Source: Cordylochernes scorpioides (Eukaryota; Arthropoda; Arachnida; Pseudoscorpiones; Chernetidae). Taken from it: DNA of 64,000 bases. Below the pieces are notes generated by a model. It saw only the letters and a list, made by a program, of their open reading frames with translations. It was not told the DNA's origin and did no database searches. The translations under genes were made by a program, and so were the position numbers. Of this stretch, positions 51,214-62,105 are shown in pieces. Positions within the stretch are counted from its first letter, which is position 1, and each line of letters starts with the position of its first letter. The stretch covers positions 50,646,390-50,710,389 of the forward strand of contig CP092886.1 in assembly GCA_030710605.1 (NCBI GenBank), given 5' to 3'.

Positions 51214-51647
51214 CCAAATATTCAGTACAATAATTTTCAAACTAGAAATCATACGTGACGAGTTGAATATTTGTTTCAACACTAACGGGAAAAGGTTGTC
51301 ATGGTATATATATATATATATATGAGAATATTTCGTAACAAAAGTCATGGGTATACTAATGGTGTGAATTTGAGCATTTTTTTAATGAAACCTACTTCCC
51401 CTTTGTAGAAGACAGCAAAATATTGTCAACGATGCTGATTCATTATATGGATTTACTGCCAGCAGAAGGCATGACAGAATATGGTAAAATTCGAGTCGAA
51501 CCAGTCATGCTCAATGTAATTTCTTATAATTATCTTGATTTATAGAGGCAAGCATTAGTTATGCTCGTGAATCAGACGTGTGGTTTCTCTCCATGACAAT
51601 AGTGTTTTAAGCATAGTTTTTTTTCCTGAAGGATCTGGGCAGTTCTA

Positions 51648-51916
51648 GATCCTGGAGTTAGAGTGGAAATCTAAATAGAAAGGCTCAGACCACTCATGGC
51701 AGATAACTCCAATGGTTAATTAAGACAACTCTAACTAACAGGATGTCCAGAAAGCAGAACTTTAAGGAATTAGTCATGTCAACGACAACATTCGCGCAGG
51801 TAACTGGGAGTAATGATGAGAAAAGATTGCAGTGGTCCGACTAATAACAGTTGAATAAATAAAATAGAAAGATCCCATATTTGGTAGCTAATATCAGTGG
51901 AAGCAGATACCACTAT
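51648..51916 (+). repeat. Structured non-coding repeat, copy 2
   Basis: Same ends as copy 1: CTGGAGTTAGAGTGG ... CCACTC..AGATAACTCCA, and AGTGGAAGCAGATACCACT at the end. Internal sequence is diverged. Confidence 0.55.
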
Positions 51917-51919
51917 GAA

Positions 51920-52980
51920 ATATATGTTATTTTTTCTCTGGAACCATGCATGAGTTTAGCAAGGAGCTGACGCCTTAAAGTGGCCTTCTCATTGGGATTG
52001 ATCGAACTTGCTGCTGATTAGAGGAAGTGTAGCGTGTCAGACCAGTGTATTGAGAAGTAATAGAGAAGACAGTTGAACTAATAAAATTAACGGAGATATA
52101 CAAGATAAAAATTTCTCCTTGAATATTCAAGGAATATGAATGCCGGCCAGGCAGCCTCTATCTTCACGATAATCCTTGAATTCAGTTAATTACCGCGATG
52201 AGAACGGTATTATAAGTCGGGAGAAAGTTGATTTGGTCACATAAGGGATGGCCTCCTAGACGTGAAAAAATCATCATGGTACTTATTGAATACCGGGCGG
52301 GATTCGCGTGTAACAATTCATGTCGTCAAGGGATAATAGGAGGAGACCAAGAAACACCCCAGAGGATCTGGGTGATGATAAGAATGACGACATAGTATGA
52401 GTTCAACAATATGCACTGGTCACATATACGATTCCTTCCACGTCAATGTTTAGACAACCACTTCATTCTGAAAAATGAGCAGCGATTTTTAACCCTAATG
52501 TTAAGGTCCTTTGGAGCGACATCTCCTGTTGCATAACATAAAGACGCATGACAATAAAGACAATAGATTTACCTAGATCAACTGTTCCCAGATGAACATT
52601 TATGACCTGCAAGAAAGCCTTCATTCACCTGCATGGATATGTCTTAGACAAGCGACCTAGTTCTATGAGCTACTATTCTGTAAGTTAAGAGTTGGCAATA
52701 ATCTTAAGATTTTTTTTAGGAATGAGAGAAATTGCATAGTCTGATTCAACCTGCGTACAATATTTATAAGATCATACCAAGTTATAGTTAGCATCTAGAA
52801 TCTATAATATCTGTAAAAGGCTTGCATAATTTCTTAAAGGGAATATTGTTCAGCTAAGTTTCAAGACTTAACCGACTTTTGTACATATATATCTCTGTTT
52901 TACCATGATAAAGTTACCCTATCTCGTTTAGTGTGGAGACAGGACTAAAAATGATTGACATGTGAAATTCCCAATGACAA
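51920..52980. other. No assigned gene
   Basis: Moderately AT-rich, no frames of note; flanks the Copia 3' LTR. Confidence 0.45.
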
Positions 52981-52982
52981 CA

Positions 52983-53199
52983 TGTTGGATCGGTGGTTCA
53001 ATCAAATTGAGAATAGATTGAAATATATATAGGTTTTAATATATCTCACGAGGTTATGCAAGCAGGTAATAGTACAAGGGAAGACATAACAGGAAGTGAA
53101 GGGGAGGGCACAGCGCCTCTAGTGGTGATGGCCGGAAGCTCCTCGAATGCTACGTCATCCTGTGACGTAGGCGCGCTGTATTTTTGAAGTAGCAATTCA
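52983..53199 (-). repeat. Probable 3' LTR of the Copia element
   Basis: On the minus strand it begins TGAATTGCTACTTC right after a purine-rich AGTGGGGGAATGC and would end ...CCGATCCAACA. The TG/CA ends are inferred because the 5' LTR is missing for comparison. The pol stop TGA is also the first three bases of the LTR. Confidence 0.55.
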
Positions 53200-54360
53200 G
53201 CATTCCCCCACTTGCGACTTCAAATTCATCTGGAAACATGCATCTCTGTGCATCAACTTCTTTAAAGTCTTGGTTTGGATATCGGCCATGTTTTCCTTGG
53301 TGTTGACAAACTGGACAACGATATCAACGGAGTTTATCTTATCTCTTGTGTAGTGGAACTGAACTGAGATGTGCTTGGAACGATTGTTCTCAATGTTATT
53401 CTTAGAGAAGTCTATGGCTGATCGATTGTCACAGTAGATTGTGAGTGGTTTGGCAAAGTGCGAGATAAATCCAAGATCAGACAGGGTTTGACCGAGCCAG
53501 ACGGCCTCTTTAGCACTGTGACATAATGCTATATACTCCGATTCCATGGTGGACAACGAAACACATTGCTGCTTTTTAGATCGCCAATTGATGACATTCC
53601 CATCAATAACTGCAATCATTCCGGAGTAGGATCTTCGATCATCCGTGTCACTCCCATAATCGGCGTCTGTGAACATTGCGACTTTATTGTTGTTTCCTTT
53701 GACATAGGAGAGTTCTAAGTCAATGGTACCCGATAGATATCTCAAAACATGTTTTGCAGCTTCCCAATGCTTCTTTCCTGGGTTTGCACAAAATTGGGAA
53801 AGTGTCGAAGTAGCAAAAGAGATATCTGGTCTAGTGCAATTGGACAAATACAACAATGCACCAATAAGCTCTTTATATGGTATATTAGACATTTGGTCTA
53901 TTTCAGCTTGTGTATGGGGACAATCTATTTTAGATAGTATGATAGCTGGGTATAAAGACGTACATACTTTGCGAACCTCGAACATATTATATCTTTGAAG
54001 TAAAGTTTGTATGTAATGTCTTTGATTAAGAGACAAACTCTCTTTGCCGTAATTTATCTCGACACCTAAAAAGAATGTAATGGCCCCCAGACTTTTAATT
54101 TGAAACTCTTGTATAATCTTATCCTCGATTTCGTCAAGTGTATTCTGGTCAACAGCAAATATCGCTAAGTCGTCTACATAAATTGCTATTATTGCCCTAT
54201 CATCAAGCACAAAAATGCAATTGCACGATGGAATTTTAGAAAAGCCCACTTTTTCAAGAAATTGACTCAGCGTGGTATTCCAACAAAAAGCTGCTTGTTT
54301 GAGCCCATAGATAGGTTTTAAAAGTCTAAGAACTTTATCTTTAGAATCCTGAAACTTTAC
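53197..54360 (-). pseudogene. Copia Pol: RT C-terminal half and RNase H
   Basis: Continuation of the Copia polyprotein. The frame is open from 54360 down (VKFQDSKDKVLRLLKPIYGL), with Met at 54249. It shows the catalytic IYVDDLAIF block, then KSLGAITFFLGVEI, and Copia RNase H with TDADYGSDTDDRRSYSG and LSTMESEYIAL. It ends in the purine tract/LTR junction. It is separated from the upstream part only by a GT-repeat insertion at 54366-54386 (plus strand). Confidence 0.93.
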
Positions 54361-55967
54361 TCCTGGTGTGTGTGGTGTGTGTGTGGCAAAGCCATGTACA
54401 ATTCTTCATGAAGTTCCCCATATAAATATGCATTATTTGTGTCTAAATGCCTATTTACCCAGCCAGCATTTTGGGTCAAAACTAAAAGCATTCGGATTAT
54501 ACCGAAATTGGCAACAGGGGCATATGTTTGATTAAATTCAATATCGGATGTCTGGCTGTAACCCTTGGCTACGAGCCTAGCTTTAAATTTACTGACCTTT
54601 CCTTTAGAATCTCCTTTTATTTTAAAAACCCACCGATTACCGATTACTTTCTTATTTTTAGGTAAATTAGTGATAACCCATGTTTGTCTTTCTTCTAAAC
54701 AATTTAACTCTTCTTGCATCGCATTTTTCCAAAGATCTGATTCGGGTGAGCAAACAGCTTCTTTAAAAGTTTGAGGTTCAGACACCTCGCATAGGTTTAG
54801 TTCAACATTTGCAAGATTCAGTGTTTTTCTTTCAATTTCACGACTACGGAGGCTCAAAGTATTTTCAGAACTACCCCCCACTATATCTTTAACTTCTGAA
54901 GTCGACGGAACTTCTAGTTGACTGTCGTAACCTTGTTGAAGGTCAGGATCACGTGGCGGGAGAACTTTGCCCTGTTGCGGCAACCAAACGAAACTGTTTC
55001 TAGCCTCGCTACCTTCCGTTACGTCATCCTTAAGCTGGTTTAAACCGACTTTATTTTCGTCGAATTTAGCATGTTTAGTTAAGAACACTTGTTTAGAATC
55101 ATTATCCCAGAGTCTATAACCTTTGGATTGTGTTGAATATCCGACTAAGATACATCTTTTAGCTCGACGGTCGAATTTCTTTCGCTTTTGCTTTGGAATA
55201 TGAGCATGAGCTAGAGCTCCAAATATTTTAAAATGACGTACGCTCACTTTTCTTGAAAGCCAAATTTCCTCTGGAACTTTGTTATCAAGAGCGCTACAAA
55301 GGCTTCTATTTTTAATGTATGCGGCACAATTAACGCTTTCGGCCCAGAATTTTTGTGGCAAATCAGCGTTATGCATTGACGCTCTAGCCATGTCAAGTAA
55401 CGAACGATTTAAACGCTCCGAGACGCCATTTTTCTGAGGGCTGTAAGAATTCGTTAATTCGTGTTTTATTCCAAGGCTCTCAAGTTTTTGTTTAAAGTTT
55501 TTATTACAATATTCTAACCCGTTATCTGTCCGCAAGCGTTTAATCTTATGACCTGTTTCTCTTTCGGCTCTAGCCCTAAAGATGTCAAAGTATTCAATAA
55601 CTTGATCTTTATGCTTTAAGAAATAAACAGTAACTCTGCGGGAGAAATCGTCTGTAAATGTTAGAAAATAGCGTGACCCAGCAAAAGAATCAACTGTAAA
55701 TGGTCCACACAGATCGCTATGTACTAACTCTAACAAATTTTTAGTTTTTATTTTATATGGAGAGCTTTTATGTGGCGACATTGTTGACTTTGTCATACAG
55801 CAATCATCGCATATTGACATTTCTCCTTTGGAAATTTCAAGACCATTAACAACGCAATTTTTAGGTAACTTGTTTAAAGTGTCTGCATTGATATGCATAA
55901 AGCGTTTATGCCAAAGTTCTAGTGTAGGCGGACTTGAACTAGCTAAGTGCGCATTTTGTAAGATAGG
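54357..55967 (-). pseudogene. Copia Pol: integrase and N-terminal RT
   Basis: Frame open from 55967 (PILQNAHLASSS..) through LWHKRFMHINADTLNKL (GAG-pre-integrase domain) and the integrase zinc cysteines (CDDCC). The integrase triad, counted from the Met at 55898, is D62 (HSDLCGP), D125 (LRTDNG) and E161 (GVSERLN), with 35 residues between the last two. The RT start includes GNRWVFKIKGD, KARLVAKGYSQ and HLDTNNAYLYGEL. It ends at ALPHTHHTHQE, where a CA-repeat insertion shifts the frame. The 5' half of the element (5' LTR, gag, protease) is missing: the adjacent Gypsy LTR begins at 55968. Confidence 0.93.
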
Positions 55968-56176
55968 TGCAATGTTTCCACAGATAAGACTTGAAAATAG
56001 AATATATCTTTAATGCCAAGAAACAAACAAAGTTAAAACAATTCCATACTAGAAAAATAGTCAACTGCTAAAAACACAAACACTATATATATGCATATAT
56101 ACACAATTATCATCATCAACTCTGTGACAACAAATAAATAAAAACAAATATTAAATTAATTCGCCAATACATCACA
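55968..56176 (-). repeat. 3' LTR of the 56-60 kb Gypsy
   Basis: 209 bp; begins TGTGATGTATTGGCG on the minus strand. It differs from the other LTR by a few substitutions and a short indel near 56062, so this insertion is older than the one at 36.6 kb. Confidence 0.9.
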
Positions 56177-56187
56177 CCATCTTCCTC

Positions 56188-57420
56188 CTACAAGCCTTGA
56201 TATCGCACAGGAGGTCTCCGATCCCTTGGAGGGTTTCTTCTTGGCAGTGGCCTCTCCTCCGTCCGGGCTTCTTTGTCTGAGGAACACGCGGATTCCCTTG
56301 GGCTGCTCCCAATCTCCTCACCTTGGTCCCCGGACACTGGATCCTGCGGCAATCCAGCTGTTTCCGACGAAAACGATTCTCTGTCCCTCCGGCTGTTCAT
56401 ACTCTCAGGAGCCATCCATATTGGGTCATCTTCCTCCTCTCTTTTCTCTCTGGCCTCATCTCCCTCTTCACCACTAGTCCATCTTCTCCTTATCTGATCT
56501 CGGTGGTAGGTCTTCACCTGTCCATTTATCAAAACTGTATAGACTCTGCTCCCCTTTCTGCCCACTATTCGCCCTGGAATCCATCCGACACCTCTAAAAT
56601 TCTTACACCACACCTTATCGTCCACCTCGAACTCCTCTTGGCCTCTTCCTCGATCATACCTCATCTGCCTGGCCTGTCGTTCCCTCACCCTATTGTCCAG
56701 GCTCTGGTGTATCAATGTCAGTCTGGTCCGCAGAGACCGACCCATAAACAGCTCTGATGGGGTCTTCCCAGTTGTCTCATGCGGCGTGCATCGATACGTG
56801 AGGAGAATTCTTGACAGTGTATCTTGAATGGTATCTTCAAACTTCCTTTTATTTTTTTCCAAGGCCATCTTTATCAATTGAACCGCTCTTTCCGCTAAAC
56901 CATTACTCTGTGGATGGTATGCTGGAATCAGAGTTTGTCTGACTCCATTTCTCTCGAAAAAACTCTTCATCTCTACCCCTGTAAACTGTGGGCCATTATC
57001 CGACACCACTTCCTCTGGTAACCCATACGCTGAAAACAATCTTCTTAACTGCTCAATCGTCTTTCTTGCGGTTATCTCTCTCATCGGGATCGCCTCGACC
57101 CATTTTGAGTGGCTATCCACCACAATTAACAAATTCACTCCATCTTTAAATGCAAAATCCATATGGATCCGTTGCCAGGGCCTGGTTGCCCACACCCACG
57201 GTCTCCAGTTTACTTTACTTGGGCCTGTCTGAGTTTGCTGGCAATTTTTACACCCATTTACCATGCATTCAATCTGGTTGTCAAGATTCGGCCACCAAAA
57301 ATGCGACCTAGCAACCGCCTTCATTTTGCCCATCCCCGAATGGGTCTCGTGTAGACAACTCAACATATTTTTCCTAAGAGAAGACGGGATGATCACTCGC
57401 ATTCCCCACACAATAAGCAT
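56188..57420 (-). pseudogene. Gypsy Pol: integrase
   Basis: 410-codon frame. Zinc domain H24/H27, C57, C60. Catalytic D88 (HMDFAF), D141 (VSDNGPQF) and E177 (GLAERAV), with 35 residues between the last two. The C-terminal tail is charged. The RT-RNase H frame ends 28 bp inside its start, in another frame, so a one-base indel lies in 57393-57420. Confidence 0.92.
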
Positions 57421-58890
57421 TCCCCGTCCATAGTTAACTCCAACTTTCTTTGAAAGTAGGGTCTGAGGTATTCCCCAACTCTTTCAGGCCAGCCTTGCTG
57501 CGTATAGCGCTTCACCACTGACAATACTTCATCTTTTTTAGTTTCCACACCTATTTCTGCTGCTGTAGCCGGCAAATCTTCCACATATGATAATATGAAC
57601 GTTTGATTCAAAACCGGTGTTTCGTCACTCTCTACTGGCAACCGTGAGAGAAGGTCTGCGTTTCCATGACCTTGAGTTCTTCGGAATTTAATTTCATATG
57701 TATAAGCCGCCAAAGTCAGTCCCCATCTCTGCAATCTTGAAGTAGACAAAGTGGGAATCCCTGCTCTCGGCCCCAAAATAGACACCAGGGGTTTATGATC
57801 TGTAATCAGGGTAAATTGTCTTCCATAGATAAACTGGTGGAACTTAGTCACACCATATATTATTGCTAGAGCTTCTCTTTCTATTTGTGAATAATTACGT
57901 TCGGCCCCGGAAAGTGTTCGTGAGGCAAACATGATTGGTTTCTCTTGGCCCTCGATAACATGGGACAGCACCGCCCCCACTCCAATCTGAGATGCGTCCG
58001 TGGCCAAAGATAAAGGTAACGTGGCATCATATGGCACCAACACTTTCTCGGAGGTAATTCTCCTTTTACACTCCGAGATCGCCTCCTCACACTCCCCTGT
58101 CCACTTCCAATAATTATTCTTTTTCAGCAGCTTGTGAAGTGGCTCCAACAGCTCTGGCAAATTCGGAATAAACTTTCCATAATAGTTCACTAATCCCAGA
58201 AAAGATCTCAATTCCGAGACATTTGTCGGGCTTTTGGCTTTCTGTAGCCCTTGTATCTTGTCCTCTAAAGGCCGAATACCATCTTCTTTGATGAGATGTC
58301 CCAAATACTGTATTTCTCTTCGCAGAAATTCACATTTTTCCCTTTTTAATTTTATGTTGTGCTTCTGCAACCGAACAAAAATAGTTTTTAATACTGCCAT
58401 ATGTTCCTCCACTGACGCCGTGGATACGAGTACATCGTCAATGTAACAAATAACCCCATTAATTCCCGCCAATATTCTATCCATAACTGACTGAAAAAAA
58501 CTAGGGGCATTTGCCAATCCAAAAGGCATTATTTTAAACCTAAAAAGCCCCTTATGCGTATTAATAGTCAGGAGTGGCTGGGTGCTAGGGTTTACCTCTA
58601 ATTGAAGGTATGCATTGCTCAGATCTAGTTTAGAAAAATACTTCCCTCTAGCCAATAAGGAAAACAGGTCCTGCTGAGTAGGCAGCGGATAGGCCGCAGT
58701 ATCCAAAAACCTATTTAAAGTCACTTTGAAATCACAGCAAATCCTAAACTCTTTATTCTTCTTTGGCACAACCACCACTGGAGTTGCCCACTTGCTGCTG
58801 GGTACTTGATACAAGTAGTCCTTCTCCACCATTCTTTCTAGTACCTCGTTTACCGCCGTTCTAATTGCAAAGGGAACTGGTCGGGCCTAT
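57393..58890 (-). pseudogene. Gypsy Pol: reverse transcriptase and RNase H
   Basis: 479-codon frame from the Met at 58832, open upstream to about 58890. RT blocks WATPVVVVPKKN, YFSKLDLSNAYLQL, IMPFGLANAPS and the catalytic CYIDDVLVS (YIDD at 130-133). RNase H with LATDASQIGVGAVLSH. Ends frameshifted into integrase. Confidence 0.92.
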
Positions 58891-59898
58891 TATTACATCC
58901 TGAATATTCACTGCAAACGTGAATCCCTTTATCGGATCTGTTGTCTCCCCAAACACAACCTGGTGTTCACTCAATAATTCCGCCAACGTGTCCTCCAAAG
59001 GCATCTGATTCACAAAATAATTTCCAATTTTCAAAACATTGATCCATTCTCTCCCCAACAAGGCCTTCCTTTCTCCTCTCACCACGACAGCTCTAAGCTT
59101 AGCGATCGTTCCCCGAAAATCGACCTTGACATCTATTTCACCCAGAATCGGTACCACAGTTCCGTCATAGGTCTTAACAATTATTCCCGCTTCTTTTACC
59201 TGCACGTCTGGGAGGTATCTCTTGAAATCCTTCTCCGATATTAAAGTCAGACAGCAACCCGTATCGATTTCAAAAGCCATCAAAGTGTCCTCTACTCTCA
59301 TCTTAATCACATAGGGAGGGTCATTCGTAGCATACTTGACTCTATAATCATACGTCCTCATGAAGACCATTCTTTGAACGGATTCTTCCTCCTCCTGATC
59401 CTCGATTTGATTAATCTTTCTCTGGTTCAGAAACCGGCTCACCTGTCTTTCGCTTGTATGTTCCCCACGGCTCCTGCAGATGGTTGCCAAGAGACCTCTT
59501 TTCCCGCATCTGAAACAGGTCGCCTCTCTAAATCTGCATAAGTCTTTATGCAACCTCCCGCAATGTATGCACTTTCTCTTTTGCTCTCTATTATATCTAT
59601 TCCCGACTTCTGCGCGTATTTTGTCCACGCTCTCTGCAGGCTCATTGACATGGAATATTCTGGTATTTTTTTCTGCTGCATCCATCGACAACGCAATTTC
59701 AACTACTCTTGCCAACGGCAAATCTCCTTCAGACAAGATCCTCCTCTGGATTTTTGCATTTCTCAATCCGCACACCAATTTGTCTCTTAAGGATTCCTTT
59801 AAAAATTCCACAAATCCACACGTTGAGGCTAGCCGCTTGATTTCCACCAGATATTCTGAAACACTTTCCGTTTCCTTTTGTATTCTTCCAAAAAACAT
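58861..59898 (-). pseudogene. Gypsy Gag C-terminus and protease
   Basis: 345-codon frame. Capsid C-terminal region (SVSEYLVEIKRLASTCGF, LVCGLRN), then zinc knuckles CIHCGRLHKDLC and CFRCGKRGLLATIC, where the second has lost its His. Protease active site AFEIDTGCCLTLI near residue 210. Runs out of frame near 58870-58890 before RT. Confidence 0.9.
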
Positions 59899-59912
59899 GA
59901 ATCTCTCTACGA

Positions 59913-60140
59913 TTATAGATCGCTTTGGGGAAAATATTCAACCAGTTTCTCAATCAATTCTTCATATTTATACTCTTTAGGCAACTTTGGGCTACATACA
60001 TTTTTCAATGTTTCATACGCCTTCCCGCCAATTAGCGTCAACAAATAGGCTTTTTTCTTTTCTTCACTTGCTTCTTCTAGAATTAGAAACTGCTCCAAAC
60101 GCTCGATAAATGAGCAAAAATTTTCATTTTTTTTCTTCAA
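59913..60140 (-). pseudogene. Gypsy Gag N-terminus
   Basis: 75 codons (FIERLEQFLILEEASEEKKKAYLLTLIG..., cut here) corresponding to the start of the capsid domain, followed by a frameshift near 59905 into the larger gag frame. Confidence 0.82.
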
Positions 60141-60285
60141 ATTCTCTAAAATGGTAATGAGCCATCATGAAAAAATTTTTCTTATGTAAATTTCCAATAA
60201 CTTATTACTTCTTTAATATTAAACAAAATTATTCATATTACCCTATACCATCGCTTGGGTACTTACTCTTAAACCTCGTCGCCAA

Positions 60286-60493
60286 TGCAATGTTTCCACA
60301 GATAAGACTTGAAAATAGAATATATTTTTAATCCCAAAAAACAAACAAAGTTAAAACAATTCCATATTAGAAAAATAATAACTGCTAAAAACACAAACAC
60401 TATATATATGCATATATACACAATTATCATCATCAACTCTGTGACAACAAATAAATAAAAACAAATATTAAATTAATTCGCCAATACATCACA
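60286..60493 (-). repeat. 5' LTR of the 56-60 kb Gypsy
   Basis: 208 bp, partner of 55968-56176; the primer site follows one base inside. Confidence 0.9.
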
Positions 60494-60789
60494 CTAATCA
60501 ATAAAGTTCATTTTTCAAATCTATGAAGTAATTCTATCAATCGTCAGTTATATATTGGTACACACATTGTGATAAATAAAACTTCAATTTGCGAGTTTAT
60601 CGCGAACAGCTATTGAATTATGAACCAAGGCAACATTTTTGTAAACAGGAATAACACTCTTTGATTATATTTTCTGGTATTTTCTTCTACTTCATATACT
60701 CCCTTTTATTGAAAAGTAACTGGATTTATTTTCTTAGAAACGATTTATATTGTGAAAAAATAGTACAAATGTGATATTGTACTGGGATA

Positions 60790-61160
60790 AGGTGCATAGA
60801 CTATGAAAAGAGCAGCTCCTTATCGTGTAAGGTCGCAGTCTCACGCAATTCTGGCCTTAACTACCCGTTTCATGATTTTTCAGGATTCCTGAATGACCAG
60901 TTTATTGGTCGTTGAGGTACAGCTTGCACCACGCTGATGAGGGCCAACAGCTCGAAACGCGTCCGTGGTTAACGTTTCTTGTTTAATCAAGAATGGGTAT
61001 TTGGCCAATTCTGTAATAAATAAAAATCAACGAGAATAGTTGATATTTTTTTCCGATAGATGGCGCAAGCCATCAGCAACTTTCAGTTGCACGATAACTA
61101 GATGCCTTTTTCATGATTTATATTGTGTTCTAAAGAATCAATCACTTTTATAAAAACTTC
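60790..61160 (+). repeat. Hammerhead repeat family B, best copy
   Basis: Opposite-oriented relative of 22240-22570. It contains CAGCTCCTTATCGTG, TTTTTCAGGATTCCTGAA, TTGAGGTACAGCTTGCACC, the hammerhead core, then TTAATCAAGAATGGGTATTT, GGCCAATTCTG, GATGGCGCAAGCCATCAGC, and TTTCAGTTGCACGATAACTA. No ORF. Confidence 0.82.
60928..60969 (+). ncRNA. Hammerhead ribozyme, type I, consensus match
   Basis: Stem I ACCACG (60928-60933), core CTGATGA (60934-60940), stem II GGGC-CAACA-GCTC (one G-U pair), GAAA (60954-60957), stem III CG/CG within the palindrome ACGCGT, cleavage triplet GUC ending at 60963, stem I return strand CGTGGT (60964-60969), fully complementary to ACCACG. All invariant bases are present. 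With only two stem III pairs and a 2-nt loop, single units would be weak, but two copies could share ACGCGU as a double hammerhead. Cleavage is predicted after 60963. Confidence 0.82.
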
Positions 61161-61169
61161 ATCTTTCAG

Positions 61170-62105
61170 AATAAGGTGCTAGGATATTTACTAATCTACA
61201 ATTGTGTCTTAATAGGATCATTTTACTCTATCTTTATTAATGGTAAAACTCTAAATCCCACAATCAGACAAATGGGTCCCAGGTATAAAATAAAATATGA
61301 TATCCCTAAATACATTATTTTCTCTCATTTCTTGCTCATGGTTAAAGATGAAAATCACCTTCAAAAATAATTTAAACAAATATATACACTCATTTTAAAT
61401 TTATATCTTCAATATATTTTAAACATAGAAATATAGATAATTATTTATTTAATTCATCCCCCACCTATAAATAGTTTCAGTGTTGCGCAATTATTTGCTA
61501 TCGTTGCTTTAAACAGTCTTTCCATTGAGTGTTTTTATCATTTTTACCGATATTTTAATATAATTAGAAATCCTTTTGAAATGTATTAGAATAAGGTATA
61601 TATCGTTTGAAACTACAAGTACAGTAGATTTATATTTCGTCACACTAGGAATTGAGCTAACAAAATTAATTTACATGTGAAATTTATTTACCTAAAGATT
61701 AAAATCTGAATAAAGATATGTTTTATTTGAAAGTGTGTGTACAATTTTCAAAAAATAATTTAAATAAGCCTTATTACATTACATTTAATATTATATATTA
61801 ATTTACATTAAATTTAATATTTATAATTTTATTTCGGAAAATATATTTTGAAATTTCAACGATATTTTTGGCACTCTATGGAGTAAAAACAAGCATATCA
61901 AACCCGCCACTTTGGAAGAATGCACCGCCTTTTGTTTACTTTTATAAAATAGATCTTTCTTTCGTTTGGGAAAAAAATCGATTAAACAATTTTTCTAGCA
62001 CTCTTTTTAAGTATTTCACGTATAGAGTAATAATTATTTTTATATAATATATATTTTTGATATTAAAAAATGTGAGAAAAGGCTCAAAAAAGCAACTATT
62101 CAAAT
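61170..62105. other. Upstream region of the MRG15-like ORF
   Basis: AT-rich, no coding. TATATAATATATATTTTTG at about 62040-62058 lies 50-65 bp before the ORF and could act as a TATA-like element, though such sequence is common here. Confidence 0.35.

Larger units (their letters stand above)
55968..60493 (-). mobile_element. Gypsy LTR retrotransposon (mag-like), frameshifted
   Basis: LTRs at 55968-56176 and 60286-60493 (about 208 bp, six or so differences). Primer site TGGCGACGAGG, the complement of 60274-60284. Purine tract GTAGGAGGAAGATGG (minus) before the 3' LTR. Gag, protease, RT, RNase H and integrase are all present in order, in four frames. No direct duplication flanks it (ATAGG at left, CTAAT at right), and the Copia sequence at the left does not resume at the right. 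Confidence 0.93.
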
